A DNA stretch of 64,000 nucleotides from positions 372,001 to 436,000 of the forward strand of contig CANLMN010000001.1 of NCBI GenBank assembly GCA_947492105.1, given 5' to 3'. How positions within the stretch are numbered: position 1 is the first letter of the stretch; each line of letters opens with the position of its first letter. Shown here in pieces: positions 11,794 through 22,286 of the stretch. The notes below the pieces were generated by a model. It searched no databases and was not told the origin of the DNA. It worked only from the letters and a program-made list of their open reading frames with translations. Origin of the DNA: an uncultured Aquimarina sp. (lineage in GTDB: Bacteria; Bacteroidota; Bacteroidia; Flavobacteriales; Flavobacteriaceae). The position numbers were made by a program, and so were the translations under genes.

Positions 11794-12051
11794 TTACTTA
11801 GCTCTTTCTATTACTTCTACTAATCTCCAACATTTGGTTTTACTTAAAGGTCTTGTTTCCATGATCTTTACTGTATCTCCAATATTACAGTCATTTTTTT
11901 CGTCGTGTGCAACATATTTTTTTGTTTTCAACACGAACTTTCCATACATAGGATGTTTCACTTTCTTTACCTCTGCAACCACAATAGATTTTTCCATCTT
12001 GTTACTGGTAACTACTCCTACACGTTCTTTTCTTAAGTTTCTTTTTTCCAT
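11794..12051 (-). CDS. rpsQ: 30S ribosomal protein S17
   Basis: 85 aa, OB-fold 16S binder. It starts [21 protein letters not shown] and contains the S17 signature [20 protein letters not shown]. It lies 20 bases after rpmC. Confidence 0.97.
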   Translation of the reverse strand: MEKRNLRKERVGVVTSNKMEKSIVVAEVKKVKHPMYGKFVLKTKKYVAHDEKNDCNIGDTVKIMETRPLSKTKCWRLVEVIERAK

Positions 12052-12071
12052 CTTTTCAGCAGAATAACCGT

Positions 12072-12263
12072 TTATTGTAATTCTCTTTTAGTTAGCTCAG
12101 TAGCTATCCTTGCAATAGACCTTCTCACTTCACGCAATTGTAAAGGATTCTCTAGAGGTTGGATAGCATGTGCCATTCTTAAATCGGAATACGTTTTTTG
12201 AGATTTACTAAGCGCTTCTTGTAATTCAGCTATAGATGACTCCTTTACTTCAGATTGTCTCAT
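12072..12263 (-). CDS. rpmC: 50S ribosomal protein L29
   Basis: 63 aa, two-helix protein at the exit tunnel rim where trigger factor and SRP dock. It contains [19 protein letters not shown], the L29 signature helix. It lies 10 bases after rplP. Confidence 0.96.
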   Translation of the reverse strand: MRQSEVKESSIAELQEALSKSQKTYSDLRMAHAIQPLENPLQLREVRRSIARIATELTKRELQ

Positions 12264-12273
12264 AATGTTTTTA

Positions 12274-12693
12274 TTAAGCTTGATAATCTCTGGCTACTAT
12301 AAACTTTGTTTTTACAGGCAATTTCTGCGCTGCTAAACGTAAAGCTTCTTTAGCTGTATCCAAAGGAACACCACTTATTTCAAATAATATTCTTCCTGGT
12401 TTCACAACTGCTGCCCAGTATTCTACAGCACCCTTACCTTTACCCATACGTACTTCAAGAGGCTTTTTGGTAATCGGCTTATCTGGAAAAATTTTGATCC
12501 AGAGTGATCCCTCTCTTTTCATGAAACGTGTAGCGGCAATACGAGCTGCTTCTATCTGACGTGCAGTAACAAAACTACTATCTAATGATTTTATACCAAA
12601 TGTTCCGTTTGAAAGTACGTGCCCTCTTGAAGCGAGACCTTTCATACGTCCTTTTTGTTGTTTACGGAACTTTGTTCTTTTAGGCTGTAACAT
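12274..12693 (-). CDS. rplP: 50S ribosomal protein L16
   Basis: 139 aa, near the A-site tRNA and peptidyl-transferase centre. It starts [20 protein letters not shown] and contains [20 protein letters not shown] and [21 protein letters not shown]. It lies 20 bases after rpsC. Confidence 0.97.
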   Translation of the reverse strand: MLQPKRTKFRKQQKGRMKGLASRGHVLSNGTFGIKSLDSSFVTARQIEAARIAATRFMKREGSLWIKIFPDKPITKKPLEVRMGKGKGAVEYWAAVVKPGRILFEISGVPLDTAKEALRLAAQKLPVKTKFIVARDYQA

Positions 12694-12713
12694 TTTTCTT
12701 TTACTTTAAAAAA

Positions 12714-13436
12714 TTACTTTCTACGACGTGGTTTACCTGCTCCACCTCGTCCCGGTTTGTCACCTTTTCCTTGCTTCTTGGACAAACCAACAAGTGGAGA
12801 AAGTTCTCTTTTACCGTATACTTCACCTTTCATGATCCATACTTTGATTCCCAATCTACCATAAGTAGTATGAGCTTCTACCAAAGCATAATCAATATCA
12901 GCTCTAAAGGTTGATAAAGGAATACGACCATCTTTATAGGATTCTGAACGTGCCATCTCTGCACCATTCAATCTTCCAGAAATCTGAATTTTGATCCCTT
13001 CTGAATTCATTCTCATTGCAGCCGCAATTGCCATCTTTATTGCACGACGGTAAGAAATACGACTTTCTATTTGTCTTGCAATACTAGATCCGACTAAAAA
13101 TGCATCCAATTCAGGTCTTTTAATTTCAAAGATATTGATCTGAACTTCTTTATCAGTAATTTTCTTAAGCTCTTCTTTCAACTTGTCTACCTCTTGTCCA
13201 CCTTTACCGATAATAATACCAGGTCTAGCAGTAGTGATAGTAACGGTTACAAGTTTAAGTGTTCTCTCGATAATTACTCTTGACACACTAGCTTTAGATA
13301 AACGTGCATGAACATACTTACGAATTTTATCATCTTCCGCAAGCTTGTCTCCGTAATCATTTCCTCCATACCAGTTGGATTCCCATCCTCTGATAATACC
13401 AAGGCGATTTCCGATTGGATTTGTCTTCTGTCCCAT
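12714..13436 (-). CDS. rpsC: 30S ribosomal protein S3
   Basis: 240 aa, mRNA entry-channel protein with helicase role. It has a KH domain with [20 protein letters not shown] at about residues 71-90 and the C-terminal S3 domain ([20 protein letters not shown]). A basic glycine-rich tail ([18 protein letters not shown]) closes it. It lies 5 bases after rplV. Confidence 0.97.
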   Translation of the reverse strand: MGQKTNPIGNRLGIIRGWESNWYGGNDYGDKLAEDDKIRKYVHARLSKASVSRVIIERTLKLVTVTITTARPGIIIGKGGQEVDKLKEELKKITDKEVQINIFEIKRPELDAFLVGSSIARQIESRISYRRAIKMAIAAAMRMNSEGIKIQISGRLNGAEMARSESYKDGRIPLSTFRADIDYALVEAHTTYGRLGIKVWIMKGEVYGKRELSPLVGLSKKQGKGDKPGRGGAGKPRRRK

Positions 13437-13441
13437 ACTAT

Positions 13442-13855
13442 TTATGAATTGCTTTGTGTATTATTTTTTGCTGCAACCACGATTGTTACGTGATTAGAGC
13501 GTTTTCTTATTCTGTGCGCTCGTCCTTGTGGAGCAGGACGTAATCTTTTTAACATACTCCCTCCATCCACACGGATTTCCTTAACGATAAGCTCAGCATC
13601 TTCGATACTAGCATCTTCGTTCTTTGCTTGCCAATTTGCTATTGCTGAAAGCAATAACTTTTCTACACGGCGTGATGCTTCTTTAGGATTAAATCTCAGG
13701 ATATTAAGAGCTTTCTCTACTTGTTCACCACGAACTAAATCCGCTACTAAACGCATTTTACGAGGTGAAGTAGGGCAGTTATTAAGCTTTGCAAAAGCAA
13801 TTTGCTTTTTTTCAGCTTTAATTCTATCTGCCATTTCTTTTTTACGAACTCCCAT
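13442..13855 (-). CDS. rplV: 50S ribosomal protein L22
   Basis: 137 aa, lines the exit tunnel with its long beta hairpin ([20 protein letters not shown]). [20 protein letters not shown] is the N-terminal signature. ATG at 13855 gives [13 protein letters not shown]; an internal ATG (MADRIK, 13834) is a possible alternative start. It lies 6 bases after rpsS. Confidence 0.96.
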   Translation of the reverse strand: MGVRKKEMADRIKAEKKQIAFAKLNNCPTSPRKMRLVADLVRGEQVEKALNILRFNPKEASRRVEKLLLSAIANWQAKNEDASIEDAELIVKEIRVDGGSMLKRLRPAPQGRAHRIRKRSNHVTIVVAAKNNTQSNS

Positions 13856-13861
13856 AGCTTA

Positions 13862-14140
13862 TTATTTTTTTCCTTTATTTTTTGCCCCAGCATGACCTCT
13901 AAACGATCTTGTTGGAGAAAACTCTCCTAATTTATGCCCAACCATGTTTTCTGTAACATATACAGGAACAAATTGGCGTCCGTTATGAACTGCGATTGTC
14001 TGACCTACAAAATCCGGTGTTATCATTGAGGCCCTAGACCATGTTTTGATAACCGTCTTTTTGTTTGCTTCTACATTAGTAGCGACTTTCTTCTCTAACT
14101 TATAGTGAACGTAAGGTCCTTTTTTTAATGAACGTGCCAT
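13862..14140 (-). CDS. rpsS: 30S ribosomal protein S19
   Basis: 92 aa, small-subunit head protein. It starts [19 protein letters not shown] and contains [20 protein letters not shown] and [17 protein letters not shown]. It lies 6 bases after rplB. Confidence 0.97.
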   Translation of the reverse strand: MARSLKKGPYVHYKLEKKVATNVEANKKTVIKTWSRASMITPDFVGQTIAVHNGRQFVPVYVTENMVGHKLGEFSPTRSFRGHAGAKNKGKK

Positions 14141-14146
14141 ATCTTA

Positions 14147-14971
14147 TTATTTCTTTCTACGTTCTACAATATACTTATTACTCGCTTTCGTTTTAGATCT
14201 AGTTCTGTAGCCTTTAGCTGGTAAACCTTTTCTAGAACGTGGATGTCCTCCTGAAGAACGACCTTCACCACCACCCATTGGGTGATCAACTGGATTCATC
14301 GCTACTGGTCTTGTTCTTGGACGACGTCCTAACCATCTGCTTCTACCAGCTTTTCCAGACACCAATAATTGGTGATCACTATTAGAAATTGCACCGATAG
14401 TTGCTAAACAATTAACAAGCACTAATCTTACCTCACCTGAAGGCAACTTGATTGTAGCAAACTTACCATCCCTAGCCATTAACTGTGCAAATGCACCAGC
14501 ACTACGTGCCATAATAGCACCTTGACCCGGGCGTAACTCTATACATGAAATAATTGTTCCTAATGGAATATCACTCAATGGCATTGCATTACCAATTTCA
14601 GGGGCCACATTATTACCAGAAACAATATTCTGACCTACCTCTAAACCATTTTGAGCAATAACATAACGTTTTTCCCCATCTTGATAGTTCAAAAGCGCTA
14701 TAAATGCAGTTCTGTTTGGATCATATTCTATAGTTGCTACAGTAGCAGGAACTCCTTGCTTATTACGCTTGAAGTCTATAATACGATACCTTTTTTTATG
14801 ACCACCGCCTTTGTAGCGCATAGTCATCTTTCCTTGACTGTTTCTACCACCAGATCTTTTCTTCGGAGCAAGCAAGCTTTTCTCCGGCTTATCAGTAGTA
14901 ATGGCGTCAAATCCATTAACTACTCTAAATCGCTGAGCTGGTGTGACTGGTTTTAATTTTCTTACTGACAT
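14147..14971 (-). CDS. rplB: 50S ribosomal protein L2
   Basis: 274 aa, needed for subunit joining and peptidyl transfer. N-terminal [20 protein letters not shown] and C-terminal [20 protein letters not shown] are the L2 signatures, the latter with the conserved His in the catalytic-centre loop. It lies 9 bases after rplW. Confidence 0.98.
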   Translation of the reverse strand: MSVRKLKPVTPAQRFRVVNGFDAITTDKPEKSLLAPKKRSGGRNSQGKMTMRYKGGGHKKRYRIIDFKRNKQGVPATVATIEYDPNRTAFIALLNYQDGEKRYVIAQNGLEVGQNIVSGNNVAPEIGNAMPLSDIPLGTIISCIELRPGQGAIMARSAGAFAQLMARDGKFATIKLPSGEVRLVLVNCLATIGAISNSDHQLLVSGKAGRSRWLGRRPRTRPVAMNPVDHPMGGGEGRSSGGHPRSRKGLPAKGYRTRSKTKASNKYIVERRKK

Positions 14972-14980
14972 CTTTTATTC

Positions 14981-15271
14981 TTAAAGATTACTATATAAAT
15001 CAATTGTATCACCTTCCGCCACCTGTACAATTGCTTTTTTCAAAGCAGCAGTTTTACCAGTGATCATCCCCGTTTTTGTAAAACGTGTTTTACGATCTGG
15101 GCGGACATTCAATGTACGAACTTTAGTAACAGAAACCCCATAAGTTGCTTCAACAGCCTTCTTGATCTCTACCTTATTCGCTCTTTTATCGACTACAAAA
15201 CCATAGCGGTTCAATAACTCACTATCAGTAGTAGCTTTTTCTGTGATTATCGGTTTTATTAAGATACTCAT
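14981..15271 (-). CDS. rplW: 50S ribosomal protein L23
   Basis: 96 aa, exit-tunnel protein that docks trigger factor and SRP. It contains IKPIITEKATTDSELLNRYG and VDKRANKVEIKKAVEATYGV. Located 5 bases after rplD in S10-operon order. Confidence 0.97.
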   Translation of the reverse strand: MSILIKPIITEKATTDSELLNRYGFVVDKRANKVEIKKAVEATYGVSVTKVRTLNVRPDRKTRFTKTGMITGKTAALKKAIVQVAEGDTIDLYSNL

Positions 15272-15276
15272 GCTTC

Positions 15277-15906
15277 CTATTTACTTAAATTCGTTTCAAT
15301 TCCTTTCAAAGAACCTTCTAAAAACACTACATTGTTTGCATGTAATATTTTATAAGTACTTATCTCCGAAGACATTACAACTTCTGAAGATTTCAAATTT
15401 CGTGACGACAAATATACATTATTATTTGACTCCCCCAACACAAACAAAGACTTTTTATTCTCTAGCCCTAAAGACTTTAAAACTTCTATGAAATTTTTGG
15501 TCTTTATAGAATCAAAACTAAAATCTTCTACTACTGTAATTGCGTTGTCATTTGCCTTCATACTCAACACTGACTTACGCGCTAATCGCTTTAAGTTTTT
15601 ATTAAGTTTGAACGAATAACTTCTTGGTCTTGGTCCAAAAATTCTACCACCACCCTTGAAGATTGGAGACTTAATACTACCCGCACGAGCAGTACCAGTT
15701 CCTTTTTGTTTTTTTATCTTACGTGTACTACCTACTATCTCAGCACGCTCTTTAGCCTTATGCGTTCCTTGACGTTGATTTGCCAAATATTGCTTAACAT
15801 CTAAGTAAACGGCGTGATCGTTTGGTTCTATACCGAAAACAGCATCAGAAAGGTCTACCTTTCTACCTGTTTCATTTCCTTTAATATCTAATACTGCTAC
15901 TTTCAT
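15277..15906 (-). CDS. rplD: 50S ribosomal protein L4
   Basis: 209 aa, with an extended loop reaching the exit tunnel ([20 protein letters not shown], then [20 protein letters not shown]). L4 autoregulates the S10 operon in E. coli. Its ATG shares one base with the rplC stop (TAATG), a sign of translational coupling. Confidence 0.97.
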   Translation of the reverse strand: MKVAVLDIKGNETGRKVDLSDAVFGIEPNDHAVYLDVKQYLANQRQGTHKAKERAEIVGSTRKIKKQKGTGTARAGSIKSPIFKGGGRIFGPRPRSYSFKLNKNLKRLARKSVLSMKANDNAITVVEDFSFDSIKTKNFIEVLKSLGLENKKSLFVLGESNNNVYLSSRNLKSSEVVMSSEISTYKILHANNVVFLEGSLKGIETNLSK

Positions 15907-16523
15907 TACTTCTGAATGATTACATAAGCGTTTTTATGTCCAGGAACACATCCTTTGACAACAAGCAGATTTTTATCATCTACTACCTTTAAAACACGCA
16001 AGTTTTGAACTTTAACTTTTTCACCGCCCATTCTTCCTGCCATTCGCATTCCTTTGAATACTCTTGCTGGATATGAAGCTGCACCAATCGAACCTGGCGC
16101 TCTAAGACGATTATGCTGACCGTGGGTCGCTTGACCTACACCACCAAAACCATGTCTTTTTACCACCCCTTGAAATCCTTTACCTTTTGAGGTAGCAGAA
16201 ACATCAACGAACTCACCTTCTTTAAAATGTGCTACTGTAAGCGTATCACCTAATTTGTACTCCGAATCAAAACCTTTGAATTCAACGACTTTTCTTTTAG
16301 CAACAGTACCTGCTTTTTTAAAGTGCCCTTGAGCCGCTTTAGTAGCATTTTTGTCTGCTTTGTCATCGAAACCTAATTGAATAGCTTCATAGCCATCAAC
16401 TTCTTCAGTTCTGACTTGGGTAACAACACACGGACCAACTTCTAGAACTGTACAAGGAATATTCTTCCCGTTTTCATCAAAGATGCTCGTCATGCCGACT
16501 TTTTTTCCTATTAACCCAGACAT
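15906..16523 (-). CDS. rplC: 50S ribosomal protein L3
   Basis: 205 aa, 23S assembly initiator. It starts [20 protein letters not shown] and contains [15 protein letters not shown] and [20 protein letters not shown], which reach the peptidyl-transferase centre. It is the first gene after the 232-base rpsJ-rplC gap, which has a hairpin with a U-run and a direct repeat, so it may head a separately controlled unit. Confidence 0.97.
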   Translation of the reverse strand: MSGLIGKKVGMTSIFDENGKNIPCTVLEVGPCVVTQVRTEEVDGYEAIQLGFDDKADKNATKAAQGHFKKAGTVAKRKVVEFKGFDSEYKLGDTLTVAHFKEGEFVDVSATSKGKGFQGVVKRHGFGGVGQATHGQHNRLRAPGSIGAASYPARVFKGMRMAGRMGGEKVKVQNLRVLKVVDDKNLLVVKGCVPGHKNAYVIIQK

Positions 16524-16541
16524 ATTTATTGATTATTATTA

Positions 16542-16599
16542 ATATTTATAGACATCATGCATTATGCCTTCACTACTACATTTATAGACCTGATGCATC
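16542..16599 (-). repeat. 22-base direct repeat in the rplC leader
   Basis: Two copies, at 16542-16563 and 16578-16599, agree at 18 of 22 positions by eye; both contain TTTATAGAC followed by ATGCAT. They lie just upstream of rplC on the minus strand, after the hairpin at 16617-16641. Possible regulatory leader; function unknown. Confidence 0.55.
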
Positions 16600-16611
16600 A
16601 CGTCTTTAACT

Positions 16612-16641
16612 AAAAACGGGATCAAAACATAATCGATCCCG
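16612..16641 (-). terminator. Terminator or attenuator between rpsJ and rplC
   Basis: A perfect 7-base GC-rich stem (CGGGATC at 16617-16623 with GATCCCG at 16635-16641), followed on the minus strand by TTTTTAG. It lies 115 bases after the rpsJ stop and 90 before rplC. It divides the str unit (rpsL-rpsG-fusA-rpsJ) from the S10 run, or attenuates read-through. Confidence 0.75.
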
Positions 16642-16755
16642 AATTATATTTTTTCCGTTTTTCCCTCGCACGCAGCTCGGGACATGTTTGGCTTGATCCA
16701 CCAATGTTTTGTTGCGCTGAGCCATACTTTCCATACAACCCCAACACACATGAAA

Positions 16756-17061
16756 TTACACCTTGATCTCCACCTCTACACCACTTGGCAACTCTAATTT
16801 CATCAATGCATCAATAGTCTTTGATGAAGAGCTATATATATCAAGTAGTCTCTTATATGAACTCAACTGAAACTGCTCTCTTGATTTTTTATTCACGTGA
16901 GGTGAACGCAATACAGTAAACAGTTTTTTATGTGTAGGTAAAGGAATTGGACCTGTTACTACAGCACCAGTACTTTTTACCGTTTTTACAATCTTCTCAG
17001 CTGACTTATCTACCAAGCTGTGATCGTACGATTTTAATTTTATTCTAATTTTTTGACTCAT
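16756..17061 (-). CDS. rpsJ: 30S ribosomal protein S10
   Basis: 101 aa, head protein also known as NusE in antitermination. It starts [20 protein letters not shown] and contains [20 protein letters not shown]. It is grouped with fusA (10 bases) rather than with rplC (232 bases), the arrangement usual in Bacteroidota. Confidence 0.97.
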   Translation of the reverse strand: MSQKIRIKLKSYDHSLVDKSAEKIVKTVKSTGAVVTGPIPLPTHKKLFTVLRSPHVNKKSREQFQLSSYKRLLDIYSSSSKTIDALMKLELPSGVEVEIKV

Positions 17062-17071
17062 AGCTATAGTA

Positions 17072-19198
17072 TTAAGCGTTTACTCCTTTTGCTGCGGCAA
17101 TTACTTCTTCTGAAATGTTAGAAGGTGTCTCTGCATAGTGCGAGAACTCCATAGTCGAGGTTGCTCTACCAGAAGACAACGTTCTCAATGTTGTTACATA
17201 ACCAAACATTTCTGACAAAGGAACGGTAGCTTTTACTGTTTTTGCACCAGCTCTATCTCCCATATCACTTACCTGTCCACGTCTTCTATTCAAATCTCCT
17301 ACAATATCCCCCATATTCTCCTCTGGTGTAATCACTTCGAGTTTCATGATAGGCTCCATTATCACAGCTTTTGCAGCCTTTGCAGAATTCTTAAATCCAA
17401 GCTTAGCAGCTAATTCAAAAGACAATTGATCAGAATCGACATCATGATACGAACCATCCTTTAACGTCACCTTCATTGCATCCACCTCATATCCAGCTAA
17501 CGGCCCACTAACCATAGCCATCTTGAATCCTTTTTCAATAGACGGTATAAATTCTTTCGGTACGTTTCCACCTTTAATCACTGACTCAAACTGCAATCCT
17601 TCTACACCTTCATCTGCAGGCTCGATAGTAAATACGATATCTGCAAATTTACCACGTCCACCAGATTGCTTTTTATAAACCTCTCTGTGATCAGCAGCTT
17701 GTGTAATTGCCTCTTTGTACTCTACCTGAGGCTGACCTTGATTCACCTCTACTTTAAACTCACGCTTCAAACGATCTACAATTACATCTAAGTGAAGTTC
17801 ACCCATACCAGATATAATAGTCTGTCCTGAAGCCTCATCTGAACGTACTGTAAATGTTGGATCTTCTTCAGCCAATTTAGCCAAACCAATACCTAATTTA
17901 TCAACATCAGCTTTTGTCTTTGGCTCTACCGCGATTCCTATTACCGGATCCGGGAAATCCATAGATTCTAATATAAGAGGGCTTTTCTCAGCAGTAAGTG
18001 TATCTCCTGTTTTTATAGATTTAAATCCTACAGCAGCTCCAATATCTCCAGCTTCGATAAAATCAATTGCATTTTGCTTATTCGCATGCATTTGATAGAT
18101 ACGTGAAATACGTTCTTTTTTGCCCGAACGGTTGTTCAATACATATGAACCAGCATCCAAACGACCTGAATACGCTCTAAAAAATGCTAATCGCCCTACA
18201 AAAGGATCTGTAGCAATTTTAAACGCTAAAGCAGCAAATGGCTCCTTTACATCTGGTTTACGTAATTCTTCTTGTTCTGTATCAGGGTTCACACCTACAA
18301 TACCTTCCTTATCCACTGGAGAAGGCAAGTAACGACATACAGCATCCAATAGAAACTGTACCCCTTTGTTTTTAAATGCAGAACCACAAATCATAGGAAT
18401 GATAGCCATATCCATTACAGCAGCTCTCAGTGCAGCATGCACCTCTTCTTCTGTAATCGACTCTTCATCTTCCATGAATTTTTCTAAAAGATTCTCATCA
18501 TAACCTGCTACTTCTTCAATCAAAAGTGCACGGTACTTACGAGCTTCTTCTTTCATATCCTCAGGAATATCGATAATATCGAATGTTGACCCCTGAGTTG
18601 CATCATGCCATACTATAGCACGGTTTTTTACTAAATCAATAACACCTTTAAAATCTTCTTCATCACCAATATTCAAAACAATTGGCACTGCATTAGATTT
18701 TAACATGTCTTTTACCTGCTGACAAACACCTAAAAAGTCAGACCCCTGACGGTCCATTTTATTAACAAAACCAATTCTTGGTACTTTATAGTTATCAGCT
18801 AATCTCCAGTTAGTTTCAGATTGTGGCTCTACACCATCCACTGCACTAAATAAAAACACCAAACCATCCAATACACGCAAAGATCTATTTACCTCTACAG
18901 TAAAATCTACGTGACCAGGAGTATCAATAATATTAAAGTGATATCCTTTTGTATCTGGTGTTGGGTTTCCGTTTTCCGTTGGGAATTTCCACTCACATGT
19001 TGTAGCTGCAGAGGTAATCGTGATACCACGTTCCTGCTCTTGCTCCATCCAGTCCATCGTAGCAGCACCATCATGTACTTCTCCAATTTTGTGTGAAACT
19101 CCTGTATAATAAAGAACACGCTCTGTTGTTGTTGTTTTACCAGCATCAATATGAGCCGCAATTCCTATATTTCTTGTGAATTTTAAATCTCTTGCCAT
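17072..19198 (-). CDS. fusA: Elongation factor G
   Basis: Translocation GTPase, 708 aa. G-domain motifs are [20 protein letters not shown] (G1, residues 13-32), [13 protein letters not shown] (G3) and [10 protein letters not shown] (G4). Domains II to V follow, with the C-terminal [16 protein letters not shown] and ending [14 protein letters not shown]. Located between rpsG (12 bases) and rpsJ (10 bases), consistent with the main housekeeping EF-G rather than a paralogue. Confidence 0.98.
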   Translation of the reverse strand: MARDLKFTRNIGIAAHIDAGKTTTTERVLYYTGVSHKIGEVHDGAATMDWMEQEQERGITITSAATTCEWKFPTENGNPTPDTKGYHFNIIDTPGHVDFTVEVNRSLRVLDGLVFLFSAVDGVEPQSETNWRLADNYKVPRIGFVNKMDRQGSDFLGVCQQVKDMLKSNAVPIVLNIGDEEDFKGVIDLVKNRAIVWHDATQGSTFDIIDIPEDMKEEARKYRALLIEEVAGYDENLLEKFMEDEESITEEEVHAALRAAVMDMAIIPMICGSAFKNKGVQFLLDAVCRYLPSPVDKEGIVGVNPDTEQEELRKPDVKEPFAALAFKIATDPFVGRLAFFRAYSGRLDAGSYVLNNRSGKKERISRIYQMHANKQNAIDFIEAGDIGAAVGFKSIKTGDTLTAEKSPLILESMDFPDPVIGIAVEPKTKADVDKLGIGLAKLAEEDPTFTVRSDEASGQTIISGMGELHLDVIVDRLKREFKVEVNQGQPQVEYKEAITQAADHREVYKKQSGGRGKFADIVFTIEPADEGVEGLQFESVIKGGNVPKEFIPSIEKGFKMAMVSGPLAGYEVDAMKVTLKDGSYHDVDSDQLSFELAAKLGFKNSAKAAKAVIMEPIMKLEVITPEENMGDIVGDLNRRRGQVSDMGDRAGAKTVKATVPLSEMFGYVTTLRTLSSGRATSTMEFSHYAETPSNISEEVIAAAKGVNA

Positions 19199-19210
19199 TT
19201 CTAGTATGAA

Positions 19211-19687
19211 TTAAAATCTAAAGTGAGAGAATGCCTTATTTGCTTCGGCCATCTTGTGTGTATCAACCTTTTTCTTAACCGCTGCACCTTCTTCTTTTGC
19301 AGCTGCAATAACCTCTCCTGCCAATTTCTGAGCCATTGATTTTTCATTTCTCTTACGTGAGAAACTAATCAACCACTTCATTGCGGTAGAAATCTTACGA
19401 TCTGGACGAATTGGATTCGGTATCTGAAATGTTGCACCACCTACACGTCGGCTTCTCACCTCTACATGCGGCATCACATTCGATAATGCGTCTTTCCAAA
19501 TCTCTAAAGCAGTTTTTTCTTCATCCTGCTTTTTTTCTTCTATGATGTCAATTGCATCATAAAAAACTTTGAAAGCTGTCGATTTCTTTCCATCCCACAT
19601 CATCATATTCACAAAACGAGTCACTAATTGATCGTTAAAACGTGGATCTGGAAGAATCGGTCTTTTTTTTGCCTTTCTTTTTCTCAT
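19211..19687 (-). CDS. rpsG: 30S ribosomal protein S7
   Basis: 158 aa, nucleates assembly of the small-subunit head. It starts [20 protein letters not shown] and contains [20 protein letters not shown], the S7 signature, and ends [12 protein letters not shown]7 autoregulates the str operon in E. coli; no such site was identified here. Confidence 0.97.
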   Translation of the reverse strand: MRKRKAKKRPILPDPRFNDQLVTRFVNMMMWDGKKSTAFKVFYDAIDIIEEKKQDEEKTALEIWKDALSNVMPHVEVRSRRVGGATFQIPNPIRPDRKISTAMKWLISFSRKRNEKSMAQKLAGEVIAAAKEEGAAVKKKVDTHKMAEANKAFSHFRF

Positions 19688-19749
19688 GTCTTCTCTTTGA
19701 AAGTTTTTAGTTTATCATCAGTTTATATCACTGATTCTCAACTACATTA

Positions 19750-20124
19750 TTACTTCTTTGGGCGTTTTGTTCCATACTTAGATCTCCTTTGCGTTCTTCC
19801 TTCAACACCAGCGGTGTCCAAAGCTCCTCGCACAATATGATATCTAACTCCTGGCAAATCTTTTACCCTTCCACCTCTAACCAATACTATCGAATGCTCT
19901 TGTAGATTATGACCTTCACCTCCGATGTACGCATTAACCTCTTTACCGTTTGTCAACCTTACACGAGCAACTTTACGCATTGCTGAGTTTGGTTTTTTTG
20001 GTGTAGTGGTGTAAACACGTGTACATACTCCACGGCGTTGTGGACATGAATCTAAAGCAGCCGATTTACTCTTCTTGGTTATTTTGGCTCTACCTTTTCG
20101 TACTAATTGTGAAATTGTTGGCAT
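19750..20124 (-). CDS. rpsL: 30S ribosomal protein S12
   Basis: 124 aa, decoding-centre protein. It starts [20 protein letters not shown] and contains [20 protein letters not shown] and [20 protein letters not shown]; the lysines altered in streptomycin-resistant mutants are in the usual wild-type state. It is the first gene of the block, with a consensus promoter about 55 bases upstream. Confidence 0.97.
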   Translation of the reverse strand: MPTISQLVRKGRAKITKKSKSAALDSCPQRRGVCTRVYTTTPKKPNSAMRKVARVRLTNGKEVNAYIGGEGHNLQEHSIVLVRGGRVKDLPGVRYHIVRGALDTAGVEGRTQRRSKYGTKRPKK

Positions 20125-20179
20125 AGTTGCTTTACACTAATTTTACATAATTAAAAAATCCCCTTAATTTAAGGGTTTG

Positions 20180-20210
20180 CAAATGTAGAAATATTTTTCT
20201 GTAAATCAAA
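20180..20210 (-). promoter_or_regulatory. Consensus Bacteroidota promoter of the rpsL (str) unit
   Basis: On the minus strand TTTG (20210-20207), a 19-base spacer, then TACATTTG (20187-20180). This fits TTTG-N19-TAnnTTTG exactly. It lies 56 bases upstream of the rpsL ATG. A small inverted repeat CCTTAATTTAAGG (20162-20174) would fall in the 5' leader. Confidence 0.85.
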
Positions 20211-20377
20211 CCCTAATACAGTAATTTTAACAAGAATATTAAAATACTATTGATATATCCTCAATTATTTTCTATTGAAATCCATTTTATCGAAAAACAT
20301 TCCCTTTCATCTCATTTTTAAAGCTAAATTATATAACTTATATTGCTCCATAAAAACATTGTCTTAAAACTACTTGT

Positions 20378-22093
20378 TTGATAAATAAAAAAATCCTTTA
20401 TCTCCACGCAAAAATATCTTTTCTTATCCTTAATATATGTATGCTTTCAAAAATACAAGGACAAGAAACCACCCTTGAGCTTCGGGTTACAGGAAAAGAC
20501 AGTCTTGAAACATCTATCATCGCTAGTATTCCTTACAAAAACCACTTTAAAACATACCAGAACTTAGTAAAAGAAACAGACAGCATTGAATTAAAACTAG
20601 AACATGCTGGCTACCTCAATAGGGAGCGCCAATCCTTGACCCAAAAAAATGACAGTGTATTTCATTTACATTTTTTTTTAAACAAAAAGTTTCGTCAATT
20701 AAAAGTACATTACAGTTCTTCGCTTTTTCCACTAGATGTTATCAAAAAAATTAGCTCCAAATACACAAAAAAATATTTCCTTATTCCTTTTTCTCACACA
20801 GAAGAGGTTCTTAATTTTCTTACGAGACACCTCACAAATCAAGGCAATACATTCGCCTCATTACAACTCCGAGATATCACCCCAGTAAACGATACGATTA
20901 CTGCCACACTGCAATATCAAACCAGCACTAAAAGAATTATTGACAATATTATTCTGAAGGGATACGAAGAATTTCCCAAAACTTATCTAAGCCACTATAG
21001 CAACATCAAAAAGAAACAACAATTCAGTAAAAAAACACTTCTAAAGAAAGCCAAAAGCCTGAACAATCTTCCTTTTAGCTCTGTCACCCGTCCTCCAGAA
21101 GTATTATTCACCAAAGATTCCACTGCTATCTACCTTTATCTATCAAAAAAGAATGCAAATACTTTTGACGGATTTATAGGTTTTTCTAATAGCGAAGACA
21201 ACCAACAACTCATCTTTGACGGCTATCTTAATTTGAATTTAATCAATAATTTGAACTTTGGTGAAGCACTTCGTTTTATCTATAAAAGTGATGGAAATGA
21301 GCAACAAAGATTACAAATCAATGCAACGCTTCCTTATCTTTTCAAAACCCCGCTGACCGTAGAAACTGGGTTGGAGATTTTCAAAAAAGACACAACTTTT
21401 GTAAACACAGAGCAGCTCGTCAACCTACACTACACCATAAACACCAGAAACACCACTTACTTAGGCTACAAAAGCAATGCCTCTGACAATCTATTACAAA
21501 CACCACAGGTAGGAATTAATGTCAATAGTTTTGATGCCTCTTATTTTACTGGCGGCTATTCCTACAAAACATTCCAAAACAATGCACTCTTTCCACAAAA
21601 AACAACCCTATCCTTGGATTTGGAGGTTGGCAAACGAAATACCGCCTCCTTGAAAAACACGCAACAAAAAGCAAAGAGTAGGATACAACATATCCTAAAC
21701 TTAAATCCCAGAAACTCTATTTATTTTAGTAATTCATTAGCCGCCTTATTTTCTGACACGTACGTATTCAATGAACTCTTCAGATTCGGTGGCATTACCT
21801 CTATACGAGGCTTTGAAGAAAACAGCCTCAATGCATCATTCTATAATGTTGTGAACACAGAATATCGTTTCTTATTATCATCAAATCTCTATATCCATTC
21901 TATATTAGACTACGCATATTTTGAAGACAAAAATAATGACCTCAATGACAACCTCAATAGTTTTGGATTCGGGATTGGACTAAACACAAAATCCGGTCTT
22001 TTCAAAATTAATTTTGCAAATGGCAAAACAGGCACACAATCCTTTAAATTCTCAAATACCAAGGTACACTTAAGCCTAATAGCTTTTTTCTAA
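20378..22093 (+). CDS. Omp85-superfamily outer-membrane beta-barrel protein
   Basis: 571 aa from a TTG at 20378. This start is chosen because it gives a signal peptide (KKILYLHAKISFLILNICML ... QGQ); the first in-frame ATG (about 20441) would lose it. Residues of about 110-240 look like POTRA-type segments and the rest is a 16-strand-type barrel with the Omp85 motif FRFGGITSIRGFEENS near residue 466, ending in aromatic FF. It resembles the BamA/TamA/ShlB superfamily but is shorter than BamA, which also has five POTRA domains. It stands alone, divergent from rpsL. Substrate unknown; TamA-like insertion or transport are both possible. Confidence 0.75.
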   Translation: MINKKILYLHAKISFLILNICMLSKIQGQETTLELRVTGKDSLETSIIASIPYKNHFKTYQNLVKETDSIELKLEHAGYLNRERQSLTQKNDSVFHLHFFLNKKFRQLKVHYSSSLFPLDVIKKISSKYTKKYFLIPFSHTEEVLNFLTRHLTNQGNTFASLQLRDITPVNDTITATLQYQTSTKRIIDNIILKGYEEFPKTYLSHYSNIKKKQQFSKKTLLKKAKSLNNLPFSSVTRPPEVLFTKDSTAIYLYLSKKNANTFDGFIGFSNSEDNQQLIFDGYLNLNLINNLNFGEALRFIYKSDGNEQQRLQINATLPYLFKTPLTVETGLEIFKKDTTFVNTEQLVNLHYTINTRNTTYLGYKSNASDNLLQTPQVGINVNSFDASYFTGGYSYKTFQNNALFPQKTTLSLDLEVGKRNTASLKNTQQKAKSRIQHILNLNPRNSIYFSNSLAALFSDTYVFNELFRFGGITSIRGFEENSLNASFYNVVNTEYRFLLSSNLYIHSILDYAYFEDKNNDLNDNLNSFGFGIGLNTKSGLFKINFANGKTGTQSFKFSNTKVHLSLIAFF

Positions 22094-22286
22094 GCCTTTC
22101 TCTACCTACTCCGCACTTCCTTTCTTTAAACACACAAACAAAAGAATACTGAACTTCTCATAAATAAAGTCTTTCTCCCGACAGAGACAACCCTATCCTT
22201 TTTGTGTTAAAAATTACACAACAGCCGTAATCATCCTCATACTTTTATGTATTTTACGGTTGGGCTAACTCAATAAATTATAAAAT

